A DNA stretch of 64,000 bases from Lepus europaeus (lineage: Eukaryota > Chordata > Mammalia > Lagomorpha > Leporidae). The DNA lies in contig NC_084850.1 in the NCBI RefSeq assembly GCF_033115175.1, positions 13,051,218 through 13,115,217 of the forward strand. Direction: 5' to 3'. Positions 23,307 to 33,998 of the stretch are shown piece after piece. Position 1 is the stretch's first letter. The number at the start of each line of letters is the position of its first letter. Both the position numbers and the translations under genes were made by a program. The notes below the pieces were generated by a model. That model saw nothing but the letters and a program-made list of their open reading frames with translations, did no database searches and had not been told where the DNA came from.

Positions 23307-25007
23307 TGTCGCGAGCGCCTACTGTCACACATCTCGACAGCAGCAAGTGCGACGTACGACTTGTCAGTCATGGGGAAGAAAGGAACACCAGGACACAAGA
23401 CTGTCTTTCCAATGAGAGATTTTTATTGCTTACACACCAGGGGTTTTTTATCACACTACTCATCCGCATGCTCATTGAGGTCAATACACTTATCAGTACC
23501 AACATACTTATCAATCTACACTATTTAGTACACTTACTATTTAATAAACAACACTACATAATCATGACTTAACTACTTAGCTTAATGTAACTACTTAGCT
23601 TAACTACTTGGCCTAATCACCTAACTTAACATAATTACTTAACACACTTAATATCACTAACATCACTATCAATAATGTCAATAATATCACTTATCATATC
23701 TTATAGCTAACTTAACACACTGAATTACTTAGCTTAACATAACTGCTTCTCATCTACTTAACTTACTATAATACTTAACTATCAGAGTAACACTATTTCC
23801 TTAATGACTAGAGGACTACTGGAATCAACACCATTAATATCAATATCAACAATACTACTTAAACTTGTTCATTAATCCACAGATCACAGTATACAGTATT
23901 AAAGTAATTTTGAGGGCTATCTAATTATAATAGTATATGTGCGTCAAGGTCTCCAGCATTATTTACAGATACCTTGCATAGGGTCAAAACATAATTATAT
24001 TATATTACACATTACTAACATTATTTGTAAAAGCTGCGTTTTCAAGGCTCGTATCACAGTCATGAAAAAGAGTGTCAGTGTTCAAGGTCCACAGCTCCAC
24101 GTCTCGGCAGAGACGGATCTCGGATCAGTCACTTACAGGCAGGAAGTCGTGGGAAGGCTGTCACTCTGGGCAGTAGGCTCAAAGTTACCAGGCGGATGGC
24201 CAGGCAAGAAGCTGCTAGGTCCCCTGCTGGGAGGCCTGGTCTGGCTTTGTGGTCAGGTCTGGCAGCAGGCTGATAAGGAGTCCAGACAAGGTGGTGAGGC
24301 AGCATCTCGGCTGGGGTTTTTGATCCCATAGTCACCTTGCGTCGCTTAGCAAGGGGGCTAGCAAGCTGGTGCTTCAGCTCCAAGTGCGAGGAGATCCAGA
24401 GGTTCGCTGGCACTGGGCCACACACGCACACACTCACACACAGACAGTGGGGTTACAGCTCAGGGACCGCTCTGCAGGTCGTCTTGTACCACTACCTGCT
24501 CCAAGCAGAGTAACGGGCTGCCTCTTCAACTCCAGATGTGTGGAGATCCAGAGGTTCACACACACCAGGCCATGATCCCCAAGAGGATGGGAGTGGTTCA
24601 AGGGCTTCGTTTTTATCCTCATTTTCTGGCAGTCCTCCAGCTTGCCATCCTCCGACTTGTTGTCCAATCAATGTTGTTTCTTCCTTGCTTGCAGTTGAAC
24701 AGTCCAGTCAATACTGTTCCTGCCTTGCTTATATTTGAGCAGTCCAGTCAGCGTGGGTAGGAGGGTATTGTCCGTAGCACACTGTTATCTGACTGACCAG
24801 AGATGTCTGCTTGGTATGATTAGGAGCATCTCCCTAACAGCCGTTAGGCATTGCCTCAGCTCCTGACTTACAACTCCACTGTACTTTTATCTTGTGGCTA
24901 GTGGTAACTTCTTAACTCAGTGTTTTACTGTGTTTCCACAGTTCACCTCCTTTTCAGGTAAGCGGTGATCCATGACTCTTTTTTAGATTCCTGTGGGATT
25001 CTCCACA
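23307..25007 (-). mobile_element. LTR-like insertion (probable solo LTR) with 5-bp target duplication
   Basis: A 1701-bp insert bounded by TGT...ACA and flanked by TGTGG at 23302-23306 and 25008-25012. Minus-strand reading is favoured: AATAAA (complement at 23422-23427) lies about 115 bp before the 3' end, preceded by a TATA-like TGATAAAAAA (complement about 23444-23453). That gives a U3 of about 1.5 kb and a short R-U5. The U3 carries two 40-bp tandem repeats (24671-24710, 24711-24750) with a nearby CCAAT box, and two 47-bp direct repeats (24373-24419, 24525-24571). A 200-bp AT-rich zone at 23560-23770 is built of variants of ACTTAGCTTAACATA. No gag, pol or primer-binding site was seen. The length is unusual for a mammalian ERV LTR, so a short non-autonomous LTR element is an alternative. 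Confidence 0.7.
24671..24750 (-). repeat. Two 40-bp tandem repeats in the LTR-like insert
   Basis: Each unit ends in AGTCCAGTCA and contains CCTTGCTT. Units are 24671-24710 and 24711-24750, with a partial third end (GTCCAATCA) at 24662-24670. Short direct repeats upstream of a promoter are typical of retroviral enhancers; that function is inferred. Confidence 0.85.
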
Positions 25008-25230
25008 TGTGGCCAGGGAAGGCAGTGGAGGATGGCCCAAGTGCTTAGGCCCTGCACCCGCATGGGAGACCAGGAGGAAGCACCTGACTCCTGGCTTCGG
25101 ATCCGCGCAGCACGCCGGCCATAGCAGCCATTGGTGGTGGTGGTGGGGTGAACCAACAGAAGAAGACCTTTCTCTCTATCTCTCTCACTGTCTAACTCTG
25201 CCTGTCAAAGAAAAAAAAAAGACCAAATGG

Positions 25231-25554
25231 AGGGCAGGTGCTGTGGTAACACAATTAAAGCCGCTGACTGTGGTGCCAGCATTCCACATGGCTCTCGGTT
25301 CAAGTCCCAGATGCTTTACTTACAATCCAGCTCTCTGCTATGGCCTGGGAAAGCAGTAGAAGATGGTCCAAGTCCTTGGGCCCCTGCACCTGTGTAGAGA
25401 CCCACAAGAAGCTCCTGGCTCCTGGCTTCAGATCAGCCCAACTCTGGCCATTGGGGCCATTTGGGGAGTGAATCAGAGGATGGAAGATCTTTCTCTCTGC
25501 CTTTCCCTCTCTATAACTCTACCTTTCAAAAAATTAATTAATCTTAAAAAATAA
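25231..25554 (+). mobile_element. C-SINE inserted at the same target as its neighbour
   Basis: Sense C-SINE immediately after the split SINE. It shares the target copy at 25218-25230 and has its own right copy AAAGACCAAATT at 25555-25566. Confidence 0.95.
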
Positions 25555-27000
25555 AAAGACCAAATTGACCTAATAGACATTTACAGAAAATCCCATCCTA
25601 CAACTGCAGAATACACATTCTTTTGTTAGCTCATGAAATATTCTCTAGGATAAACCATGTACTAGGCCATAAAATAAGTCATACCAAACTCAAAATAATT
25701 GAAAGCATATTAGGTATTTTTTTGACCAAGATAGAATAAAGCCAGAAATTAACAACAGAAAGTTTACCCTAAGAATCTAATGTATTCTAAGGTATTAATA
25801 CATTCCTTTAACAAAACAAATTCCAAAAATTATACAAATACATTGTGAATGAACAACATGCTTCTGATGTGTCATTGAAGAAATCAAAAGGGATATTAAA
25901 AATTCCTTGAAACAGTGAAAATGGAAAGACAACTTATCAAAACTTATGGGATGCAGCAAAAGCAGAAATAAGAGGAAAGTTTGCAGCAAATGAGTGCCTA
26001 TGTAAAAAAATTGGAATAATTTCAAATATATAATACACTAATAGATCTCAAGGATATAGAAAAATGAGAAAAAAAACAACCAAAAATTAATAGAGGGAAA
26101 TAAATATGATTTAGAGTAGAAATAAAAAGATAACATTTAAAAATACAGAAGAATATTGAGATGAAGAATTGGTTCTTTGAAAAGGTAAATAAAATTGGAA
26201 ATCTGTTAATCATGTTAGCCAAGAAATAAAGAAAAAACTTAAATCAGTAAAATCAGATATGAAAAAGAAGATACTACAAACAATACCACAGAAATGCAAA
26301 CAATCTTATAAACTATTATGTACAGACATTTGCTAACAAATTGGAAACCCTTGAAGAAATGGACCTATTTCTGGAAATACATAATTTAGCAAAACTGAAT
26401 AACAAAGAAATAGCAAACCTGAACAGATCAATAACCAATGCTGGTGCTCAGTCAGTAAAAAAGAGTCTGCCAGAAAAGAAAATCCTAGGACCAGATAGAT
26501 GGCTTCACAGCTGAACACTACCAAACTTTTAAAGAAGAACCAACAGCAAATCTTCTCACATTATCCACCAAGAACTATTGGAACTGATAAGTAAATTCAG
26601 CAAATTTGCAAGACGCCTAAATAACATGCAAAAATAAGAATCATTTTCATACATCAACATTCGCCTTTCTGAGAAAGAACTTGTAAGAGCAATATTATTC
26701 ATGATAGCTAAAAAAAATAAAAATTACCTTGTGATACATTTAACCGAAGATGTAAAAGATCTCTACAATAAAAAATATAAAACACTAATGAAAGAAATTG
26801 AAGAAGCCACAAACACAAAAAATGGAAAGAAATCCTTTTTTCATGGAAGAATTAATATTATTAATTTGTCCACACTACCCAAAAGTAGTTCACACATTCA
26901 ATGCCCTCCCCATTGAAATATCAATGATATTCTTCACAGAATTAGAGAAAAATTATATAATTCATATGTAAACACAAAAGACTTTTTTTTTTTATTTTAT

Positions 27001-27084
27001 GTCCTCGGATAGAGGACGTATCAGATATTAAACTGATAAGAACAGATACTACACTTGATCTTAGCCAAAAGGCCGAGAAGCGAT
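27001..27084 (-). pseudogene. RNU2: 3'-truncated U2 snRNA retrocopy
   Basis: The minus strand matches the first 84 nt of U2 spliceosomal RNA as I know it, from ATCGCTTCTCGGCC to TATCCGAGGAC, including the GTAGTA branch-point-pairing sequence, with no change I can detect. It then breaks off into an A-rich tail (plus-strand T-run about 26983-26993). ACACAAAAGACTTTT at 26972-26986 and 27086-27100 is a perfect 15-bp target duplication overlapping the tail. The Sm site and stem-loops III and IV are missing and no snRNA promoter (PSE) is expected, so this is a LINE-mobilised pseudogene rather than a working gene. Confidence 0.95.
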
Positions 27085-27425
27085 CACACAAAAGACTTTT
27101 AATAGTGAAGGCAAACAGGAACAATGGCAACAAAGCTGAAGGGATTGTTTTACCAAGTTTCCAGACATCCTACAGGGTAAATAGAACCAAAACAGCATGG
27201 TGCTGGCAAAACCACATAGGCAAATGGAAGAAAATGGAAACCCCAGAAATAGGTCCACAAGTCGAAACTAACTTATTTTTGCAAAGGTGCTAAAATCAGT
27301 TTTGGATAAAGGACAGTCTCAATGATCAATGATGTTGGGAAAATTGGATTTCCATATGCAGAAGATAGAAACAAGACCTCTACCTTACACCTTATACAAA
27401 AGTCATCTCAAAACGTGTCAAACTC

Positions 27426-28063
27426 GGGCTAGTGCTGTGGCGCAGGGGGTTAATCCTCCGACCACAGTGCCTGCATCCCATGTGGGTGCCTATTCTAGTC
27501 CTGGCTGTTCCTCTTACAATCTGGCTCTCTGCTGTGGCCTGGGAAAGCAGTGGAAAATGGCTCAAGTCCTTGGGCCCCTGCACCCATGTGGGAGACCAGA
27601 GGAGGCTCCTGGTTCCTGGCTTCGGATCAGTGCAAATCCGGCTGTTGCGGCCATTTGGGGAGTGAACCATTGGACAGAGGACCTTTCTTTTCTTTCTTTT
27701 TTTTTTAAAGATTTATTTATTTGAAAATCAGAGTTACACAAAGAAAGAAGAGGCAGAGAGAGAGAGAGGTCTTCCATCCGATGGTTCACTCCCCAATGGG
27801 TCACAAAGGCCAGAACTGCGCCGATCCAAAGCCAGGAGCCAGGAGCTTCTTCTGGATCTCCCATGTGGGTGCAGGGGCCCAAGGACTTGAGCCATCTTCT
27901 ACTGCTTTCCCAGGCCATAGCAGAGAGCTGAATTGGGAGTAGAGCAGATGGGACTTGAACCGGTGCCCACATAGGATGCTGGCGCTTCAGGCCAGGGCTT
28001 CAACCTGCTGTGCCACAGCACTGGCCCCAAGAGGACCTTTCTCTCTGTCTCTCCCTCTCACTA
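27426..28063 (+). mobile_element. C-SINE (sense) carrying an antisense C-SINE
   Basis: The sense SINE runs 27426-27688 and resumes at 28043-28063. Its A-tail is missing because the L1 at 28064 abuts it. The insert is the antisense SINE at 27689-28029. Confidence 0.9.
27689..28029 (-). mobile_element. C-SINE inserted antisense into another C-SINE
   Basis: AGAGGACCTTTCT lies at 27676-27688 and 28030-28042, a 13-bp target duplication inside the older SINE. The pair are inverted copies of each other and could fold into a hairpin in RNA. Confidence 0.95.
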
Positions 28064-28805
28064 GTCTACTAATGCTAACTGATAGAATAAAGAAGGGAGA
28101 GAATGATCCAACATGGGAAGTGGGATACATAGCAGACTCATAGAATGCCTCAGAATCAGCCCTTAAGGCATTCAGATCTGGCTGAAGAGCCCATGAGAGT
28201 ATTGTAGGCATAGAAAGCCAAGAAACTCTGGAAAAAAAAATGACCTAAATGAAAGATCTCTGCGATTGAGATCCCAGTAGAAAGAACAGGCCATCAAAGA
28301 AGGAGGTACCTTTCTCCGAAGGGAGGAGAGAACTTCCACTTTGACTATGACCCTATTGGAATAAGATCAAAGTCAGCGAACCCTAAAGGCTTCCATAGCC
28401 TTGGCAACTCATGACTAGAGCCTAGAGAGATTACTTACGCCATAAACAAGAGTGTCAAATTGTTAAATCAACAACAGGGGTCACTGTGTACTTACTCCTC
28501 ATGTAGGATCTCTGTCCTTAATGTGTTGTTCACAGTGAAGTAATGCTATAACTAGTACTGAAACAGTATTTTACACTTTATGTTCTGTGTGGGTGCAAAC
28601 TGATTAAATCTTTACTTAATATATACTAAATGGATCTTTTGTATATAAAGATAATCGAAAATGAATCTCGATGTGAATGGAATGGGAGAGGGAACGGGAG
28701 ATGGGAGAGTTGCGGGTGGGAGGGAAGTTATGGGGGGGGGAAGCCATTGTAATCCATAAACTGTACTTTGGAAATTTATATTCATTAAATAAAAGTTAAA
28801 ATAAA
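28064..28805 (+). mobile_element. Lagomorph L1 3' UTR, truncated
   Basis: It starts within the 3' UTR ('ctactaatgctaactgatag') and runs to the G-rich tract, AATAAA at 28788-28793 and an A-rich end. It is shorter than the 18480 copy and lacks some internal segments. Confidence 0.92.
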
Positions 28806-30180
28806 TAAATAAATATAAAAAAAAGAATTCTGCATTTTAAAGTGAGGCAAATGTCAATGGAAATTGCATGATCACATCAGTATTGCAGGTACTCAGCTTG
28901 GTAAGTGTGTAAAATTCCAATTATGCAAGTGAGAAACCAAAGTGAGGAAGATCAATTATTAGACTATTTCTGGTATGAAAATAGAAGATGGTGAAATTCT
29001 GAAGGAACAAAGTGTTAGTGGAACATATGACAAATTTTATGATGAAAAAGTAGCTTTAATGTTGGCTGCAACTCTAGTTTTTGTCAGGTAATTTCATTTC
29101 CTGGCCTCTGATAACCTTGCTTCTTCTCTTTGTCCACCTGCCTTGGGACTGCTGTGGTTTCTGATGTCACCAACCTTGGGTGACCCCCTGTCTACACTTT
29201 GACTTCTCAGTTCTTCCATTACCCTTGCAAATACTTCCCTTCATTGAAGTCTTTGTTTTAAATGTTGATGTGCTTTCTCTTTTTTCTGTGTGAGAATTTT
29301 ATTGATACAAATGGTCAATAATATCAAATGTTACAATGATTAAAGGAAAAGAATTGAGAAAAAACCAGGGAGTTAAACATTTAAGTCTCTGGTGACCTTT
29401 GGGAAAGTAGTTTCAGGGAAAGTCAGATAGCTTTGGGATGAGAAATTAATAGATGATGAAGTGAAAGCAGAAAATATAAGCAGCTTTTTCAAAAATATTA
29501 GCAATAAGTTGCTCCACTAGTCTTACAAGCAGGGAAACTCGCATGGCATGCTATGTTATGTGACATTACATTATGTTACGTTATGCTACATGTTATGTTA
29601 TTTGGGAAGCCAGTCTGATATTTTGGACTTTAAATTACTTGTTTGAGATTGCATAATCTCTGAGAATCACAGACCCACTGGGCCTGAAATAGCCATCCTT
29701 GATCATTTGCTTCATGGCATTACCTTCAGACAGAGCCAGATTTAGAGCATCCCCAAGGAAAACCCAACTTCTAAAAATTCCTCAGCATTGTGTCAAAAGT
29801 AGAACATGCCTGCCAAGAAAGCAATATAATTTCAAGATATATTAACAGAAATATATTTTCTACATCAAAGGAGGGCATAATAAGGTCATAATACTCTGTA
29901 AAAGTGGGATTATATTTAGGATTGCGTCTTGCATTCTGAACAGCTTATTAATTATAGAGGATATTAATGTACTTGTTAGTATTCTCAGGAGAGAAACCCA
30001 GGTATCTTTTGAAATGAACAAAAGTTAAGGTAACTAACTGGAGGGTCTTGGACAAATGTGAAGAGAGTTTAAGGTGATCATCAGAGAAAGACATAGAATG
30101 ATGACATTCCAAAATTGAAGGCTTATTACATGGAAGAGGTATAAGGAACCCACATAAGATGGGTGCCTTCTCCACACTAA
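28806..30180. other. Unique DNA, no gene seen
   Basis: No repeat family recognised. An ATGTTATG-type low-complexity patch occurs at about 29548-29601. Confidence 0.45.
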
Positions 30181-30184
30181 GTAC

Positions 30185-30325
30185 TTTGTTAAGCATTTTT
30201 AATTCTCACAGAAACTCCTTGAGGTGATTACTGTTTCCACTTTACAGATGAGGAAATGTAAAGCCCAAAGTGGTTGAAAACGTTAACAAGTTATTGAGGA
30301 TAGAGGATATCAGAGTTGTTAAGGG
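30185..30325 (+). repeat. MIR SINE fragment
   Basis: The text 'ctccttgaggtgattact' then 'ccactttacagatgaggaaa' is the well-conserved part of MIR, an ancient mammalian tRNA-derived SINE. Confidence 0.75.
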
Positions 30326-30329
30326 AGGA

Positions 30330-31141
30330 GGATAAAAGCTCAGAAAAACACCTATTCCTTCCACTATGTTATAGTGCAGATTAAACAAGTGGACTAAAAT
30401 TATAGAAAGTGGGTTGAGTGAGTGTCAGGATCAGGCATTTTCTTTAGATTTTTCACATCAAATGGAAATTCAGCTCCTTCTTAGCTAAACCTTTTTCTCA
30501 ATCCAGTTGCGGTGAATGAGTATCTATGAGAACAGCTGGATCAAACTCCAACTCACCACTAAGAGGAAGGAATATATAATGGAAGAAGAAATGATCATGC
30601 CTAGAAATTCAAATTAGACTTGAGGAAAAGGCTCTGAATTCCTATCGCTTTTGAGTGTTTTATAATCACCCGGCATACACAGGTGGCTATTGCATTACAA
30701 TCTTCCCTGCCACTGCCCGACCCCACTCACCTGAAACAAGGGAGCAAGAAGACTCATCACATGACTGCTGTCTTTGAGCAAAATAAGTCTTCCTGGTCAA
30801 GTTCAGCCACCCAGCTCTCAAAGTCTACCTTAACCCCTTTTCTCATAATAATACTCTCCACTCTATACCTTCCTTTATCATCCCACCACATCACACTGGT
30901 CTGCTTTTAGTTTTTGAATTTATAACACATTACTCATCCAAGGCAAATTAAACTTTTTCCTTGTAAGCCAATAGACGAATTTCAATAATGTCCTTCATAG
31001 AGAATATCTTAACTCACAGTGTCTTGCTCTCAGGAAACACTGAATTGACATTAGTAGTTAGAATGCTTGCAATTCGAGATATAATGTCATATGAACTCTG
31101 AACTGGCAACTTAGCTCAATGTTTAATAGCAATCTCTGTCA
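30330..31141. other. Unique DNA, no gene seen
   Basis: No repeat or coding similarity noted. The plus frame at 30683-30910 has no family likeness. Confidence 0.4.
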
Positions 31142-31159
31142 GAAAATTCCTAGTATTTT

Positions 31160-31493
31160 TTTTTTTTTTGGACAGGCAGAGTGGACAGTGAGAGAGAGAC
31201 AGACAGGTCTTTCTTTTGCTGTTGGTTCACCCTCCACTGGCCGCCGCGGCCGGTGCGCTGTGGCTGGCACACCGCGCTGATCTGAAGGCAGGAGCCAGGT
31301 GCTTCTCCTGGTCTCCCATGGGGTGCAAGGCCCAAGCACTTGGGCCATCCTCCACTGCCTTCCCGGGCCATAGCAGAGAGCTGGCCTGGAAGAGGAGCAA
31401 CCGGGATAGAATCCAGCGCCCCAACCAGTACTAGAACCCGGGGTGCCGGCACCGCTAGGTGGAGGATTAGCCTGTTGAGCCACAGCGCCGGCC
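31160..31493 (-). mobile_element. Young C-SINE with target duplication
   Basis: Well-preserved antisense C-SINE with a GC-rich head complement (GCGCCGGCC). The flanks 'gaaaattcctagtatttt' (31142-31159) and 'gaaattactagtatttt' (31494-31510) are the target copies, differing by one indel and one base. Confidence 0.95.
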
Positions 31494-31574
31494 GAAATTA
31501 CTAGTATTTTGCCTAGATCTGTCAAGATATCATTCACTCCATTCTCCATGTTCTAGCCTAAGAGAAGATTGAGA

Positions 31575-31850
31575 CAAGATTGGGAGAATTTTCTGTTACA
31601 AGCCTTTATACACTTTTAAAGACCATTGTTAAATCCCCTTTGACTTTCTCTTTTTCAAGGTGAACAATCATTCCATTAACCTTTCTTCACAGTGCTTATT
31701 CTCCAATGATTTCATTTACTAGGTAGCAGTTCTCTGAAACCTCTCCAGGTTCCCCAAATTCCTTCATCCATGGAGCTCCAAAGTGGAGTGTTTACAAAGG
31801 ATCAAGAAAATTCTAAATGCCGAAAGCTTGGGTGATACACACGTATCACT
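31575..31850. repeat. Possible CR1/L3 LINE fragment
   Basis: 'gttaaatcccctttgacttt' followed by 'cctctccaggttccccaaat' resembles the CR1/L3 LINE 3' region read antisense. Old and diverged. Confidence 0.4.
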
Positions 31851-32159
31851 TAGGGACTTAACTACAAATATTTAGTTATTTATGAGAAACCCTGAGTAAT
31901 TTTTTTTTTACTAAGTCACAAGTTTCAAAGCAATGGCCTTGAGAAGCCTCTTGTGTATAAGTTTGCAGACCTTGAGCAAATCTCTCTGCCTTCTTAGCAT
32001 CCAGAGCTCAGTGAGGCTACACAATTCTCATGAAGCATCTCTTCTGCAGTGTTGAAAATATTTGGGCAGAAAACTGATGTGAAAAAAGTATGCTATGATG
32101 TTAATAAAATTCAGGACTTCAGAATATTATAAACTTTGACTTAGATACTTAGTTTCCAT

Positions 32160-32255
32160 CTGATATTATAATAGATATTATATTAAATAATAATTTATAT
32201 ATTATATTAAATAATGATATATTATATATAATATATTATATATAAACTTATAATA
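32160..32255. repeat. AT-rich (TATAT/ATTAA) low-complexity tract
   Basis: Nearly pure A and T with TATATTA-type repeats. Confidence 0.9.
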
Positions 32256-32399
32256 CAGTTTATAAGCCGGCTTTAACTGCTTGTTGATTGGACAGCCAAT
32301 TCACCAGAGAGAGCTTTTAAGAGGGAAAGGTTTACTTCTAGAGGCTGACAGTCCTGGGGAAAGAGAGATCTCTGGATCCAAAATATGTTCTTCCTGAAA

Positions 32400-32505
32400 G
32401 GTCTCTAGAGGGAGGGAATCAGGGAGAATGGGAGGGAGGAAAGGAATATCATCATATTCTTAGAATTGCATCTGTGAACTACGTGGAATCTGTTCTCTTT
32501 GCATT
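32400..32505 (+). repeat. L1 3'-tail fragment (third subfamily)
   Basis: 'cttagaattgcatctgtgaa' and 'gaatctgttctcttt' match the tail ends at 60900 and 63490. Only the terminal part of the L1 3' UTR is present. Confidence 0.5.
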
Positions 32506-32535
32506 GGTATTCCATTATCATGAAAAATGTATCAA

Positions 32536-32563
32536 AGGAAAACAAACAAACAAACAAACAAAA
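32536..32563. repeat. (AAAC)n microsatellite
   Basis: About six repeats of AAAC. Confidence 0.9.
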
Positions 32564-32749
32564 ACATAAAATGTGCTCTTTCTGCCAAATAAGCCAGCAA
32601 AGAAGATTTTTAAAGGGACAGGGGTAGCTGCAGGGAGAGGGTGGGGAAAGCAATAACAATGAGGCCAATGAACTGATATTTAGATTTTTCAGACTTTATT
32701 CTGACGACAGTCCCTTGAAGAAATCTAGAGCCAGTGAGGTGGTGGTTTC

Positions 32750-33985
32750 TTTTTATTTTTTAACTTTTATTTAATGAATATAAATTTCCAAAGTACAGCT
32801 TATGGATTACAATGGCTTGGCTTCCCCCCCTATAACTTCCCTCCCACCCATAACCCTCCCCTTTCCCGCTCCCTCTCCCCTTCCGCTTACATCAAGATTC
32901 ATTTTCAATTCTCTTTATATAAAGAAGATCAGTTTAGCATATATTAAGTAAAGATTTCAACAGTTTGCACCCACATAGCAACACAAAGTGAAAAATACTG
33001 TTGGAGTACTAGTAATAGCATTAAATCGCAATGTACAGCACATTAAGGACAGAGATCCTACATGAGGAGTAAGTGCACAGTGACTCCTGTTGTTAACAAA
33101 TTGACACTCTTGTTTATGGCATCAATAATCACCCTAGGCTCTTGTCATGAGTTGCCAAGGCTATGGAAGCCTTTAGAGTTCGCCGACTACGATCTTATTC
33201 CAACAGGGTCATAGTCAAAGTAGAAGTTCTCTCCTCCCTTCAGAGAAAGGTACCTCCTTCTTTGATGACCTGTTCTTTCCACTGGGATCTCACTCACAGA
33301 GATCTTTCATTTAGGTCATTTTTTTTTTTTTTGCCAGAGTGTCTTGGCTTTCCATGCCTGAAATACTCTCATGGGCTTTTCAGCTGGATCCATATGCCTT
33401 AAGGGCTGATTCTGAGGCCAGAGTGCTGTTTAGGACATCTTCCATTCTATGAGTCTGCTGTGTCTCCCGCTTCCCATGTTGGATCGTTCTCTCCCTTTTT
33501 GATTCTATCTGCTAGTATTTGCAGCTACTAGTCTTGTTTATATGATCCCTTTGGCTCTTAGTCCTATCATTATGATCAATTGTGAACAGAAATTGATCCC
33601 TTGGACTAGTGAGATGGCCTTGGTACATGCCACCTTGATGGGATTGAATTGGAATCCCCTGGTATGTTTCAAACTCTACCATTTGGGGCAAGTCAGCTTG
33701 AACATGTCCTAAATTGTACATCTCTTCCCTCTCTTATTCCCACTCTTATATTTAACAGCAATCACTTTTCAGTTAAGTTTCAATACTTATAATAACTGTG
33801 TATTGTTTACAGTATTCAACCAAAAGTATTAAGTAGAACAAACAACAAAAATACTAAGAGGGATAACGTATTATCTTGTTCATCAACAGTCAGGGCAAGG
33901 GCTGATCAAGTCACCGTTTCTCATAGTGTTCATTTCACTTTAACAGGTTTCCTTTTTGGTGCTCGGTTAGTTGTCACCAATGCCA
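32750..33985 (-). mobile_element. Lagomorph L1 3' UTR, antisense, with 13-bp target duplication
   Basis: Clean 5'-truncated insertion of 1236 bp. The poly-A side is at 32750 (AATAAA complement near 32770) and the truncated 5' side at 33985. AGGTGGTGGTTTC lies at 32737-32749 and 33986-33998. It contains only 3' UTR. Confidence 0.95.
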
Positions 33986-33998
33986 AGGTGGTGGTTTC

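Larger units (their letters stand above)
23180..25217 (+). mobile_element. C-SINE split by a 1.7-kb LTR-like insertion
   Basis: The SINE head is at 23180-23306 (B-box region 'gggttctagacccgg'). The body resumes at 25013 ('ccagggaaggcagtggagg') and ends in poly-A at about 25217. Target copies AAAGACCAAATGG lie at 23167-23179 and 25218-25230. The break falls in the conserved 'ctctctgctgtgg|cc' block. Confidence 0.95.
20160..27425 (+). mobile_element. Ancient L1 (ORF1 and ORF2 remnants), heavily interrupted
   Basis: Host element of the largest nest. ORF1 remnants lie at about 20930-21960: frames 21257-21629 include GLENLLEEIIRKHPSLEKDV and DIQIQEAHETQ, and further on an 'LIRLRVDFSIEILQVRREW' reading matches the ORF1 C-terminal domain. 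ORF2 begins after the SINE at 21999-22339 ('aataaccttgattgtaaatgg') and continues with 'gaagatataacaattgtaaa', 'gaatacacattcttttgtta' and 'acttatgggatgcagcaaaa' to about 27425. Insertions in order are SINEs at 21999, 22597, 23180 and 25231, an LTR inside the third, and a U2 copy at 27001. Many stops; inactive. Confidence 0.8.

Noticed and set aside
24129-24667. Two minus-strand frames sharing a LWIS-HLELK peptide, possibly a superantigen-like LTR gene
   Set aside because: The shared peptide is the 47-bp DNA repeat read twice; no start, length or motif supports a gene.
27001-27084. Functional U2 snRNA gene
   Set aside because: It lacks more than half of U2 including the Sm site and ends in an A-tail inside a target duplication.
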